Assembly (NCBI GenBank): GCA_024694965.1
Contig: JAILJC010000070.1
Span: forward strand, 1-60,627
Source of the DNA: Lachnospiraceae bacterium
Lineage (GTDB): Bacteria; Bacillota; Clostridia; Lachnospirales; Lachnospiraceae
Length of the DNA: 60,627 bases
Direction of reading: 5' to 3'
The notes under the pieces are model-generated. The model did no database searches, was not told the origin of the DNA, and worked only from the letters and a program-made list of their open reading frames with translations. Position numbers and translations under genes: made by a program. The first letter of the stretch is position 1. The number at the start of each line of letters is the position of its first letter. Below are positions 27,391-36,023 of this stretch, piece after piece.

Positions 27391-27785
27391 GCGTTTGCCC
27401 CCTCCGTTTCCTCGTCAGTCTTCCTGTTGATTATGCTGTCAGCCACCCTGCATATCCCGGCCCATACCGCCGTGATGAGAGCTGCCATGCATACGCCGTT
27501 CGTCCCTATCTCCTTAAGCATCTCTGCCGTATCCTCGGCATTTGACATTGCCGTAAGGAACGGGAACCACGCCGTTACCTCTCCGTGCCATACATGCTCG
27601 AAAGCAAGCAAAAAAGCGCCGCCCCAAAGCATGCGGTTAAGCCACTTAAGCTTACGGCTTAAGGGAATCTTAACGATCCCTCCTTCTGACTCGGAAACTG
27701 CATTTACGTCAGCCTTTCCTTCCATCTTCTTCTCAACTGCGGTAACAATGACCGCCTCCGTCACCGGTGCCAAAAAACAAGCCAT
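27387..27785 (-). CDS. Small membrane protein, coupled partner
   Basis: A 132-residue protein of unrecognised family. It begins with MACFLAPVTEAVIVTAV, where a Cys-Phe-Leu-Ala-Pro followed by TEAV suggests an N-terminal helix, then a soluble stretch, then hydrophobic helices near residues 52-65 and 97-113. The ATG follows GGAGGGAGACAGG. It lies 20 bases after the lipoprotein gene and overlaps the next membrane gene. This indicates a three-gene envelope unit with unknown function. Confidence 0.7.
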   Translation of the reverse strand: MACFLAPVTEAVIVTAVEKKMEGKADVNAVSESEGGIVKIPLSRKLKWLNRMLWGGAFLLAFEHVWHGEVTAWFPFLTAMSNAEDTAEMLKEIGTNGVCMAALITAVWAGICRVADSIINRKTDEETEGANA

Positions 27786-27804
27786 CCTGTCTCCCTCCTT
27801 TGCT

Positions 27805-28704
27805 TTATTCCTTTCTCATGAACGTGAATACCATATCCTCGTCCACAAGCACCAGATACTCATTGGATATTGAATATCTGTATTCTTCCCTTTTGCCTTC
27901 ACCGTTATCGGGAACCACTATCTGACCGTTTGACCACTCCATATCCATGAGCCTGCCCACAAGGTCGATCTGTCCCGTACCGTCTTCTCTCATACTGATG
28001 GTTGAATGAATCCCCTTCTTTTCAAGGTCTTCCTTCATATATGAATGGCCGTTCTGTACAACAACAAACAGCTCCCATTCACCTGCGTCATCGGAAGCAC
28101 CCATCATTTCGGTAAATGATCCCGCTCCCTCATCGGAACCCTTATCATCTGAGCTTGAGCCCGAACCTGTCTTGGCTGCCTTGAAGGCTTCCTCCTTCGA
28201 ACCCGAAAAGCTTTCCGAATCATCGCTTTCCCTGTCATTGTTTTCACTTCCGGACTTTCCTAACTTACTTTCGCCCGAGCCGTAATCGCCTGTATCCTTA
28301 TTATCTTCTGAGGATGCCGTATAATCGCCGTTTACAAGGGTCACGCTCATTCCCGTACCCAGTATGTCTTCAAGGACCATCACGCCTTCGCTTACGGTTC
28401 CGTCATATTCGTTCCCGCCGCCTTCCGCATGGAACTTATCGCCGTCAAGCGTCCACTTTAAGCTGTCCGTAGCTCCGTCACAGCGGATCTTGCCCTTGCC
28501 CTTCTTCTTAAGCTCCACGGAAATGCCTTCCTCAAATAACTGATCGACCCCGACCGTAAATCCGCTCATCTCGGCCGACTGTCCCTCATATGTTCCAAGG
28601 TTAGGATCTGAAGCGGATCCGTCATCGCCCTTGCATGCGGTAAGAGTCACCGCCATGAGCAGCACAAGCAGACAGTTAAGGATCGTAAAACCTTTCTTTT
28701 TCAT
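27805..28704 (-). CDS. Two-module lipoprotein
   Basis: The signal peptide ends in the lipobox LTAC (Cys at about residue 24), so the protein is predicted to be lipid-anchored outside the membrane. A first beta-rich module (about 37-130, starting GTYEGQSAEM) is joined by a long Ser/Gly/Asp/Glu linker (about 133-200) to a second beta-rich module with ISMREDGTGQIDL. The same plan, module-acidic linker-module with a 'DGTGxxxL' strand, is seen in the lipoprotein at 59230. The function is unknown; lipocalin-like ligand binding is a guess. It heads a unit with two small membrane proteins. Confidence 0.82.
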   Translation of the reverse strand: MKKKGFTILNCLLVLLMAVTLTACKGDDGSASDPNLGTYEGQSAEMSGFTVGVDQLFEEGISVELKKKGKGKIRCDGATDSLKWTLDGDKFHAEGGGNEYDGTVSEGVMVLEDILGTGMSVTLVNGDYTASSEDNKDTGDYGSGESKLGKSGSENNDRESDDSESFSGSKEEAFKAAKTGSGSSSDDKGSDEGAGSFTEMMGASDDAGEWELFVVVQNGHSYMKEDLEKKGIHSTISMREDGTGQIDLVGRLMDMEWSNGQIVVPDNGEGKREEYRYSISNEYLVLVDEDMVFTFMRKE

Positions 28705-28808
28705 AATTCCTCCAAGTATTCATCCTCTGCGGCCAAAACCTGAATCATCCATCCCGGATGACCGCATCGCCTGAGTATAGAATACTAGTCATACGGCTTA
28801 TTTGTCAA

Positions 28809-30236
28809 TCAAATCCCGTGTTTGTCCCGAAGCCTTTTAACAACCCATTTGGAATAATTAAACTTTCGAAGAGTCATCGGCTCAAGTTCTCCGTAATCCG
28901 TGACCTTCTCTAAAAGTTCAGTTTTTGTTTCTTCATCATCTATACATTCCTCTATCGCAGGGGCCGCATCCGTTGAAAGGTTGTGGGTGATGTAATAAAA
29001 GTCGCAGTCCTCCTGTGTTAAAATGTTATATTTTGCAATGGTGTAATCGGGCCTTATACTTATGAAAACAGCCCACATGCAGGTTAGGACCACGATACAG
29101 TATTTACAAAACGGCATGCCGGGAACAAAGATATAGACCATGGTCCCCGTCATTGCAAGCCCGATGACCGCAAGCGCCCAGAATACATAAAGCCGAAGGA
29201 ACGAAAGCCCGTATGCATCCACATAGAGAGCCATCCTGTAAGCACTTGAAAAGATCATGATAAAGGTACATAAGGATATAAGACTTAACATTACCCGAAG
29301 CACTGTGTTATCCCTTGAATACTTCCTGCAAAGAAGCACAAGTACAAGGTTTATTATGCATACAAACACGAGCTGGTAAAAGCCTTCATGGACATACTCG
29401 GCATAGGTGTATCCCTCGGGAAGAGTGCCGTATCCCATGAACAGATACACTATCTGGATAACGCAGTACATGCCGTAAAATACGAGCATGACCGCGCTAA
29501 CGGTGATCGCAACGACCGGGTTTGCCGTGCGCTTATCCTTAACGGGAGCGTCAAGTCCCGGCATCCTCTCATCAAGCCTTATTATCATGGCATATGATAT
29601 GAAGAAGACAGCTATGATCATGAATGAGATCCCGACTATGTTTTCATCGATATCAAAATCGATCATCCTCCCCAAAAGGTCCATGAACACCGCATCGGAT
29701 GTAGCAAGAAGGGGCAGGACCACCAAAAGTATCGGGACGGAAATGGCAAGTCCCAAAAAAATGTATAACGCCGTTCCGTTCTTTTTTTCTTCTCCTTCTT
29801 CCCGATGCCTGTGATTCTTTATAAATTCAAATATATCCTTAACGGGCCTTGGCCAAAACCGCACGGATGATACTATGGTCCTTAGGATCGCGCCCGTATA
29901 TTTTGATACGTCCCAGTCCCTATCATCGTATAAATTGTGCAGAAAAAGGGTAAAAAAGAGCACAAAAATAAAAACCCTGTCAAAATCAGCCAAAGTTGCG
30001 CTACCGGTAAGGCAGACATGAACGCTAAATATCAATATCCCGGCCACAGGAAAGACGGAAAACTTTTTCATAGTAAGACCTTGTTTTTTCATATAATATA
30101 CAAAAACGAACAAGGTCCCCGCGGCGAAAAAAGGGAAAGTCACCCCGCTGTAATTCCTATAAAGGCAAAAGGTATAGAACAGGGAATACGCCCCGCACAA
30201 AAGGGCAAGCCCCAGACCGTTAAGCTTATTGATCAT
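28809..30236 (-). CDS. DUF4173-like polytopic membrane protein
   Basis: The 475 residues contain about ten to twelve hydrophobic segments and the motif EYVHEGFYQL near residue 290, which fits the DUF4173/DUF4153 family; function unknown. The C-terminal 80 residues are soluble and acidic. The start overlaps the XRE regulator gene by 11 bases, and DUF2975 lies just upstream, a grouping I recall as recurrent in Firmicutes. Probably controlled by the small XRE protein. Confidence 0.75.
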   Translation of the reverse strand: MINKLNGLGLALLCGAYSLFYTFCLYRNYSGVTFPFFAAGTLFVFVYYMKKQGLTMKKFSVFPVAGILIFSVHVCLTGSATLADFDRVFIFVLFFTLFLHNLYDDRDWDVSKYTGAILRTIVSSVRFWPRPVKDIFEFIKNHRHREEGEEKKNGTALYIFLGLAISVPILLVVLPLLATSDAVFMDLLGRMIDFDIDENIVGISFMIIAVFFISYAMIIRLDERMPGLDAPVKDKRTANPVVAITVSAVMLVFYGMYCVIQIVYLFMGYGTLPEGYTYAEYVHEGFYQLVFVCIINLVLVLLCRKYSRDNTVLRVMLSLISLCTFIMIFSSAYRMALYVDAYGLSFLRLYVFWALAVIGLAMTGTMVYIFVPGMPFCKYCIVVLTCMWAVFISIRPDYTIAKYNILTQEDCDFYYITHNLSTDAAPAIEECIDDEETKTELLEKVTDYGELEPMTLRKFNYSKWVVKRLRDKHGI

Positions 30237-30459
30237 TTATTTCTTCCTCCTCATCTTCTACATATTCAAACAGATCCCCGGGCTGGCATTTTAAGATATC
30301 GCAAAGCGCCTCGATCGTTGACACCTTGACGGCCTTTGCTTTGCCCGTTTTAAGTATCGACATGTTCGCGAGCGTGATCCCCACGCGGTCCGCAAGCTCG
30401 GTCACGCTCATTTTCCGTTTTGCCAGCATAACATCTATGTTAAAAACCAAATGGCCCAT
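30226..30459 (-). CDS. Small XRE/YozG-type transcription regulator
   Basis: A 77-residue helix-turn-helix protein: RKMSVTELADRVGITLANMS forms the first helices and the recognition helix, followed by TIEALCDILKCQPGDLFEY, the usual end of YozG/Cro-CI proteins. An acidic tail follows. It is preceded by a good ribosome site (GGGAGGAAAAC) and lies 23 bases after the DUF2975 gene. It probably represses its own operon through the palindrome at 31079-31099 upstream. Confidence 0.88.
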   Translation of the reverse strand: MGHLVFNIDVMLAKRKMSVTELADRVGITLANMSILKTGKAKAVKVSTIEALCDILKCQPGDLFEYVEDEEEEINDQ

Positions 30460-30482
30460 TGTTTTCCTCCCTGCTCCCTGAA

Positions 30483-30962
30483 TTATACGGTTAATTCATT
30501 CTCTTCCTGTATGTCGGCCGCCTTGATTATAAGGTGGGACAGGGCCGCCGCACACACCGATATCGAAACCCCGAAAAATACGACTATGATGATAACGAGC
30601 ATTACCGCCGTCGCGGACATATCAAGCATAAGGAACACCGCATGCGCCAAAAATACGAAAATCGAATCCCCCATTGCAAGATATGATACCCACTTAAGGT
30701 ATTTGGCGTTATCGTAGCAAAATGATCTATCAGCCTTTATGTTTCCCGCAACCTTCCAGCCAAGGAACAATACTCCGTAGCAGGGTATGGCGCTTATCCA
30801 TATGAGTATGAGCCAGGGCAGTACATTACTTTCAAGCATTGAGTTCTGATGTACGAGGTAGGTACCAAGCCTCGGCATTATCACCGAATATACGATGAGC
30901 CCGCAAACCCCGACTCCGATTATCACAAACCTTATCCAATTGGCAAGTGCATCCTGTTTCAT
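30483..30962 (-). CDS. DUF2975 membrane protein
   Basis: A 159-residue protein with four hydrophobic helices (about 11-30, 46-65, 90-110, 115-140), with MGDSIFVFLAHAVFLML and the end matching DUF2975 proteins, which almost always sit next to a YozG-type XRE gene. Function unknown. It is first in the DUF2975-XRE-DUF4173 operon and has the promoter at 31045-31073. Confidence 0.8.
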   Translation of the reverse strand: MKQDALANWIRFVIIGVGVCGLIVYSVIMPRLGTYLVHQNSMLESNVLPWLILIWISAIPCYGVLFLGWKVAGNIKADRSFCYDNAKYLKWVSYLAMGDSIFVFLAHAVFLMLDMSATAVMLVIIIVVFFGVSISVCAAALSHLIIKAADIQEENELTV

Positions 30963-31044
30963 GATCTTTATCCTTTCATATAAAACATATTTAAATGCAT
31001 TCCCGATCCTTTATGACCGGCTTCTTCATTTACCCTTCATTTAC

Positions 31045-31073
31045 AAAATAGCACCGAAAAATCGAAAAGTCAA
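31045..31073 (-). promoter_or_regulatory. Promoter of the DUF2975-XRE-DUF4173 operon
   Basis: TTGACT, 17 bases, TATTTT read leftward, about 80 bases before the DUF2975 start codon. Confidence 0.6.
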
Positions 31074-31078
31074 CAAAT

Positions 31079-31099
31079 ATTTATCGTATTTCGATAAAT
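31079..31099. promoter_or_regulatory. Operator-like palindrome
   Basis: Perfect inverted repeat ATTTATCG-TATTT-CGATAAAT, with a further ATTATCGAT half-site next to it (31101 onward). It ends five bases from the -35 box of the operon that encodes an XRE repressor, so it is the likely autoregulatory site. Confidence 0.6.
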
Positions 31100-31240
31100 T
31101 ATTATCGATTTACCTAATCCGGCCCTGATCAGCCGGGTAAATATGGTATATATCCGTCCCCGGTCCTTAAATTTTCCGATTGACGGACTTAAACGAAAGT
31201 GATTAACTTATTTGGAATGATAATTTAAAGGAGCGGACAA

Positions 31241-31810
31241 ATGTCGGAAAACACAGTGTCATTGGGATCAAAAAAACGTATAAACACTCTTGATATGGTA
31301 TACATAGCGATCGGCGCCGCACTCATTGCCGTGTGCTCATGGATAAGCATTCCTTTCACGATACCTTTCACGCTCCAGACCTTTGCCGTTTTTACGGTCC
31401 TTCTTACCTTAGGAGGAAGAAGGGGAACCCTTACCACTCTTGTATATGTACTGATGGGTGCCGTCGGGCTTCCGGTATTTTCGGGATTTAAAGGCGGGAT
31501 CGGCGTACTTCTCGGAAACACGGGAGGATATATCATAGGCTTCATGTTCATGGGACTTTTATTTTCACTGATAACGGATAAAGCGGGTAATGATCTTATA
31601 AAGATGATAACTGCACTGATCCTTGGACTTGTTATCTGCTATGCTTTCGGAACTGCATGGTTTATGTTTGTTTATATGAAGAACACCGGGTCTGTAGGAG
31701 TCATCACCGTACTGTCATGGTGTGTATTTCCCTTTATAATCCCGGATCTTGCAAAAATGGCACTTGCCGTTTTCATTTCAAAAAGAATAAAGCCGGTCAT
31801 TAAACCCTGA
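31241..31810 (+). CDS. bioY: Biotin transporter substrate-binding subunit BioY
   Basis: The S component of an ECF transporter for biotin. The 189 residues hold about six membrane helices and the BioY signature around TFAVFTVLLTLGGRRGTL and GGIGVLLGNTGGYIIGF, which form the biotin pocket. No ecfA/ecfT genes are near, so it would use a shared energising module. AAAGGAG precedes the ATG. A TTGACG box at 31180-31185 may be part of its promoter, but I see no clear BirA box or riboswitch. The 278-base divergent region upstream otherwise holds only the XRE operator. Confidence 0.9.
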   Translation: MSENTVSLGSKKRINTLDMVYIAIGAALIAVCSWISIPFTIPFTLQTFAVFTVLLTLGGRRGTLTTLVYVLMGAVGLPVFSGFKGGIGVLLGNTGGYIIGFMFMGLLFSLITDKAGNDLIKMITALILGLVICYAFGTAWFMFVYMKNTGSVGVITVLSWCVFPFIIPDLAKMALAVFISKRIKPVIKP

Positions 31811-31820
31811 CCGGACTTTG

Positions 31821-31875
31821 ATCCCTTTGAAAAAGGCGGCACGGTAAGGAGTTCCGTACCGCCCGGACAAAGGAT
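31821..31875. terminator. Long palindrome between convergent bioY and amt
   Basis: Outer arms ATCC(C)TTTG/CAAAGGAT and inner arms GGCGGCACGG/CCGTACCGCC with one mismatch. The inner stem is GC-rich but the T runs are weak, so it is a probable, not certain, two-way terminator. Confidence 0.5.
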
Positions 31876-31883
31876 TTATAGGA

Positions 31884-33638
31884 TCACTCGACGTCCTTAA
31901 GGGCTTCGAGATCTTCCTCGCCTGTTCTGATCTTGATGACTTTCTCAACAGGATAAACGAATATCTTACCGTCACCGATATGACCGGTGTAAAGAGCCTT
32001 CCTGGCTGCCTCGATGACATCCTTGATAGGAACATTTCCTATAACGACTTCCACCTTAACCTTCGGAAGCAATGTCATATCAACCTCGACTCCACGATAT
32101 CTCTCTCCGGCACCCTTCTGGACACCGCAGCCCATTACCTGTGTTACAGTCATTCCTGTTATGCCGACTTCATTAAGTGTTTTCCTGAGCACATCGTATC
32201 TTGAGAGCTTCGCGATTATTACCACCTTGTTCATGCCGGTATCGACAAACGGAGCGGTGACAACCGGTACAGCGGCATTTTTCTTCGCCTGTGAAGCTTC
32301 TTCGTACTCACCTACACCAAGATCAGTGTTCTCGTTAACTTCCATCGTCATGGTGTTTGCCACATCCATGATCGCAAAGCCCGAGTATGCCGATGCAAGA
32401 CCATGTTCGGTAGAATCAAGTCCTGAGATCTCCTCTTCTTCGGAAACACGCAGGCCCACAATCTTCTTGATGATCGCATATGCGATGATTATCGTAACTA
32501 CCGTCCATACTATCGTAACGAACATTCCGACGAACTGCTTTCCAAGCTGTGTGAAGCCGCCGCCGTAGAAAAGGCCTTCAAGGATCTCAGCCTTTGCAAA
32601 TCCGGGAGCCGTTTCGGTCGCAAACAGACCAACCGCCAATGTACCCCAGATACCGTTCATCATATGTACCGCAACGGCACCGACGGGATCGTCAACGTGT
32701 AACACGTTATCCGTAAACCATACGCCGAATACTACGAGCAGGCCGGCTACTATACCTATAACCGCAGCACCGAAGCAGTCGGTTACATCGCAGGGAGCCG
32801 TAATGGCTACAAGACCTGCAAGAGAAGCGTTAAGACACATCGAAACATCGGGCTTTCCGTATTTTATCCATGTAAAGATCATACAGGTCACGGTTGCAAC
32901 AGCGGGAGCTACGGTGGTGGTTAGGAACACCGAGCCGAGAGTAGGGATATCTGTTGCAGCCGCACCGTTGAATCCGTACCATCCAAGCCACAGGATGAAT
33001 ACGCCCAGAGCCGCGATCACTAAGTTGTGACCCGGGAAGGCATTGACTTTGGTGACTTTGCCTTCTTTATCCCTCACAAACTTTCCGATACGGGGACCTA
33101 ACATCCATGCACCGATCAGGGCACAGATACCGCCCACCATATGGATACAGTTGCTTCCGGCATAATCGTGGAATCCCCACTGGGCAAGGAAACCGCCGCC
33201 CCAGGTCCAGTGCGCCTCCACCGGATAGATTATCGCCGAGATTATTGCCGAATAAATACAGTATGCCGAGAATTTGGTACGCTCAGCCATCGAACCTGAT
33301 ACTATAGTCGCCGTGGTCGCACAGAAAACCAGGTTGAACACGAACGCCGAGTAATCAAAGTTGCCGTAATTTGTGAACACATCGAAGGTGAACTTGCCGG
33401 AAAATCCTCCGAGCATGTTTTCACCGAGCATTATCGAAGCGCCGCAGATGAACCACATAACGGTACCTATACAGAAGTCCATAAGGTTTTTCATTATGAT
33501 GTTGCCTGCGTTCTTGGCCCTCGTAAAACCCGACTCGCACATTGCGAATCCCGCCTGCATCCAGAACACCAGCGCTGCACCTATAAGGAACCACACGCCG
33601 TACACTTCACCGTTGATCAATTCCATGATTTCTTCCAT
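31884..33638 (-). CDS. amt: Ammonium transporter fused to a PII signalling domain
   Basis: Residues 1 to about 420 form an Amt/MEP/Rh channel with eleven helices; the twin histidines are in CIHMVGGICAL and AVHMMNGIWG. After a linker with KKNAAVP, residues 472-584 are a full PII protein: EVGITGMTVTQV, the T-loop [22 protein letters not shown] and IGDGKIFVYPVE. In free PII proteins a separate GlnK/GlnB plugs the channel; here the gate is covalent. The T-loop Tyr that is uridylylated in enterobacteria (Tyr51) is Val, so GlnD-type control is excluded, while the neighbouring Tyr of YRG is kept. The gene has an ANTAR-type attenuator directly before its ribosome site. Confidence 0.95.
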   Translation of the reverse strand: MEEIMELINGEVYGVWFLIGAALVFWMQAGFAMCESGFTRAKNAGNIIMKNLMDFCIGTVMWFICGASIMLGENMLGGFSGKFTFDVFTNYGNFDYSAFVFNLVFCATTATIVSGSMAERTKFSAYCIYSAIISAIIYPVEAHWTWGGGFLAQWGFHDYAGSNCIHMVGGICALIGAWMLGPRIGKFVRDKEGKVTKVNAFPGHNLVIAALGVFILWLGWYGFNGAAATDIPTLGSVFLTTTVAPAVATVTCMIFTWIKYGKPDVSMCLNASLAGLVAITAPCDVTDCFGAAVIGIVAGLLVVFGVWFTDNVLHVDDPVGAVAVHMMNGIWGTLAVGLFATETAPGFAKAEILEGLFYGGGFTQLGKQFVGMFVTIVWTVVTIIIAYAIIKKIVGLRVSEEEEISGLDSTEHGLASAYSGFAIMDVANTMTMEVNENTDLGVGEYEEASQAKKNAAVPVVTAPFVDTGMNKVVIIAKLSRYDVLRKTLNEVGITGMTVTQVMGCGVQKGAGERYRGVEVDMTLLPKVKVEVVIGNVPIKDVIEAARKALYTGHIGDGKIFVYPVEKVIKIRTGEEDLEALKDVE

Positions 33639-33668
33639 AATATTTTCTCCTCTCCTTATTTAATAAAA

Positions 33669-33700
33669 ACGGCGCCAACAAATCGTTGACGCCGTTGTCA
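33669..33700 (-). promoter_or_regulatory. Transcription attenuator with ANTAR-type hexaloop (amt leader)
   Basis: Terminator: eleven-pair stem (33669-33695, loop GATTT) followed by TTTTTATT and then the AAGGAGAGGAG ribosome site of amt. Alternative hairpin: TGAC-AACGGC-GTCA (33700 to 33687), loop with A1 and G4. It shares bases with the terminator 5' arm. No clear promoter is seen between it and glnN, so it may act on read-through from glnN. Confidence 0.7.
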
Positions 33701-33721
33701 TTTAATATTTTATTAATTCAC

Positions 33722-33780
33722 GGTCATAAATCCTTGTCTGCATCATTAAGCAAGCTTATGATGCAGTCCGGATTTTGACC
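33722..33780. repeat. Near-perfect 59-base hairpin, copy B of the palindromic element
   Basis: Begins GGTCATAAATCCTTGT, identical to 21639-21654, and pairs with GGATTTTGACC at its other end; the inner arms CTGCATCAT/ATGATGCAG differ completely from copy A yet still pair. It lies seven bases after the glnN stop codon. Confidence 0.7.
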
Positions 33781-33786
33781 TTTGAA

Positions 33787-35886
33787 TTACACGTAGAAAA
33801 GTATCTCCTCATACTTAGGATACGGCAGGTACTCCGCGGGGATGTACCCTTCGATCGAATCCGCCACGCTGCGGATCTTTTCCATATCCGTGATGACCGT
33901 ATCATGATAGAACTTAGCCTGCTTGAGTGAATCTGCGATCCCCTCCGCCTTATCGGTATCCTTTGAAAGCTTCTCGGTAAGGTCGAATATCTTATCGTAG
34001 CTGTCACTTAAGAGCTTGATAACCTTCATATCGGCTTTGCTCGTAAGGGAAGCACTGAGTGCCTTCTTTGCGCTTACCGAAGCGATAAGTCCGTCTACAT
34101 ACTCGCCGACTGCCGGAAGGAACTGTGATAATATCATGTCCTTAAGAGTCAGGCTCTCGATATGCAGTGTCTTGCTGTAGTTCTCAAGCAGGATCTCATA
34201 CCTTGAATCGATCTCCGACTCGGTAAAGATATTATGCTTCTCAAACAGCTTCTTGTTCTTGTCGGCGATGAATGCCGGAAGCGCATCGGGAGTGGAACGT
34301 AAGTTGTAAAGTCCCCTCTTCTCTGCTTCCTTAACCCACTCGTCCGTATAGCCGTTACCGTTGAAGATAACGCGCTCATGAGCAGTGATCGACTCCTTGA
34401 CAAGTGCATGTACCGCAGACTCCATATCCTTCTTGGATACGCCCTTAAGCTTCTCGTAGAACCTGCTGAGTACCTCGGCAACCGCCGTGTTAAGTATGAT
34501 GTTAGGTCCCGAAACCGATACCGATGAACCCAGTGACCTGAACTCGAACTTGTTACCCGTAAATGCAAACGGTGAAGTCCTGTTACGGTCCGTGTTATCC
34601 TTCGTGAAGTGAGGGATTACCGTTGTGCCGATGTTCATCTTTGTTGTCTTTATCTTTTCAAAGAACGTGTCATTCTTGATAGAATCAATTACTGCCTGAA
34701 GCTCTTCTCCAAGGAAGATCGAAATGATCGCGGGCGGTGCCTCGTTTGCTCCGAGCCTGTGATCGTTTCCGGGGCTTGCAACCGATACCCTTAAGAGGTC
34801 CGCATAATCATCAACCGCTTCTATTATCGCTGCAAGGAATACCAGGAACTGAATGTTGTCAGCCGGTGTCTTGCCGGGATCTAAGAGGTTTACTCCCGTA
34901 TTTGTTGTCATCGACCAGTTGTTGTGCTTACCTGATCCGTTTATTCCGTCAAACGGCTTCTCATGGAGCAGGCACACAAGGTCATGCTTTTCGGCAACCT
35001 TCTTCATTATCTCCATCGTCAGCTGGTTGTGATCGGATGCAACGTTCGTTGTGTCAAACACCGGTGCAAGCTCATGCTGGCAGGGAGCAACTTCGTTATG
35101 CTTTGTCTTTGCGGGGATACCCAGCTTCCAAAGCTCAAGGTCAAGGTCATGCATGTATGCGGCTACCCTGGGCTTGATGGCTCCGAAGTAATGATCCTCC
35201 ATCTCCTGGCCCTTGGGAGGCAGCGCGCCGAGCAATGTCCTTCCCGTAAATATTAAGTCTTTCCTCTTCTTGTATGTTTCCTTGTCGATAAGGAAATATT
35301 CCTGCTCGGGACCTACCGTTGTGGAAACGCCGGTAACATCCGTCTGGCCTATTAAGTTAAGCACCCTTGTGGCTTCCTTTGAAAGCGCATCCATCGATCG
35401 AAGCAGCGGTGTCTTCTTATCAAGGGCCTCACCCGTGTATGAACAGAACGCTGTCGGGATGTATAAGGTACCATCCTTTATGAATGCCGGTGAAGTAGGA
35501 TCCCATGCCGTATATCCTCTTGCTTCGAATGTGGCACGAAGTCCGCCTGAAGGGAAGCTTGATGCATCGGGCTCACCCTTTACGAGTTCCTTACCCGAGA
35601 AATCCATGATGATGTCGCCGTTCCCTACCGGTGTTATGAAGCTGTCGTGCTTCTCTGCGGTGAATCCCGTCATCGGCTGGAACCAATGAGTGTAATGTGT
35701 TGCACCGTTTTCAACCGCCCACTCCTTCATTGCGACCGCAACCGAATTGGCTACGTCAAGTTCCAGATGCGTATTATTCTCGATCGTCTTCCTAAGTGCT
35801 TTGTAAATGTCCTTGGGAAGCTTGTCGCGCATGACTTTATCATTGAAAACAAGACTCCCGTATAACTCCGGTATCTTCTGTGCCAT
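33787..35886 (-). CDS. glnN: Glutamine synthetase type III
   Basis: Makes glutamine from glutamate, ammonia and ATP; GSIII is the large double-ring form found in many anaerobes. The 699 residues start with an N-terminal GSIII-specific region ([13 protein letters not shown]), then metal-binding segments such as GPEQEYFLI and [13 protein letters not shown], the loop [13 protein letters not shown], and a C-terminal helical extension of about 180 residues. All catalytic motifs look intact, unlike the short GS-like gene at 49527. It is therefore the main ammonium-assimilating GS of the window. It stands alone behind its own consensus promoter and ANTAR-type attenuator. Confidence 0.96.
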   Translation of the reverse strand: MAQKIPELYGSLVFNDKVMRDKLPKDIYKALRKTIENNTHLELDVANSVAVAMKEWAVENGATHYTHWFQPMTGFTAEKHDSFITPVGNGDIIMDFSGKELVKGEPDASSFPSGGLRATFEARGYTAWDPTSPAFIKDGTLYIPTAFCSYTGEALDKKTPLLRSMDALSKEATRVLNLIGQTDVTGVSTTVGPEQEYFLIDKETYKKRKDLIFTGRTLLGALPPKGQEMEDHYFGAIKPRVAAYMHDLDLELWKLGIPAKTKHNEVAPCQHELAPVFDTTNVASDHNQLTMEIMKKVAEKHDLVCLLHEKPFDGINGSGKHNNWSMTTNTGVNLLDPGKTPADNIQFLVFLAAIIEAVDDYADLLRVSVASPGNDHRLGANEAPPAIISIFLGEELQAVIDSIKNDTFFEKIKTTKMNIGTTVIPHFTKDNTDRNRTSPFAFTGNKFEFRSLGSSVSVSGPNIILNTAVAEVLSRFYEKLKGVSKKDMESAVHALVKESITAHERVIFNGNGYTDEWVKEAEKRGLYNLRSTPDALPAFIADKNKKLFEKHNIFTESEIDSRYEILLENYSKTLHIESLTLKDMILSQFLPAVGEYVDGLIASVSAKKALSASLTSKADMKVIKLLSDSYDKIFDLTEKLSKDTDKAEGIADSLKQAKFYHDTVITDMEKIRSVADSIEGYIPAEYLPYPKYEEILFYV

Positions 35887-35921
35887 ATTCTTGTCCTCCT
35901 TTGTCTTTTGTAAATAAAGAA

Positions 35922-35954
35922 GGCCGCTCCGGTCAAACCGGAGCGGCCCTGCTC
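35922..35954 (-). promoter_or_regulatory. Transcription attenuator with ANTAR-type hexaloop (glnN leader)
   Basis: Terminator: perfect 12-pair stem GGCCGCTCCGGT/ACCGGAGCGGCC with a TTG loop (35948 to 35922) followed leftward by TTCTTTATTTA, then AAAGGAGG. Alternative hairpin: GAGC-AGGGCC-GCTC (35954 to 35941), six-base loop with A1 and G4, overlapping the terminator 5' arm. Confidence 0.75.
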
Positions 35955-35963
35955 ACATGCCTC

Positions 35964-35991
35964 ATTATAAACACAAAAATCATTCTGTCAA
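35964..35991 (-). promoter_or_regulatory. Consensus promoter of glnN
   Basis: TTGACA, 16 bases, TATAAT read leftward, a perfect match in both hexamers. The expected start (about 35957) is three bases before the hexaloop hairpin. Confidence 0.88.
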
Positions 35992-36023
35992 TAGGGAAAT
36001 TGTATTTTTATAAAAACAAAATT

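Noticed and set aside
31100-31240. BirA operator or riboswitch before bioY
   Set aside because: I looked for a long inverted TTAAC-type box and found only scattered AT-rich matches.
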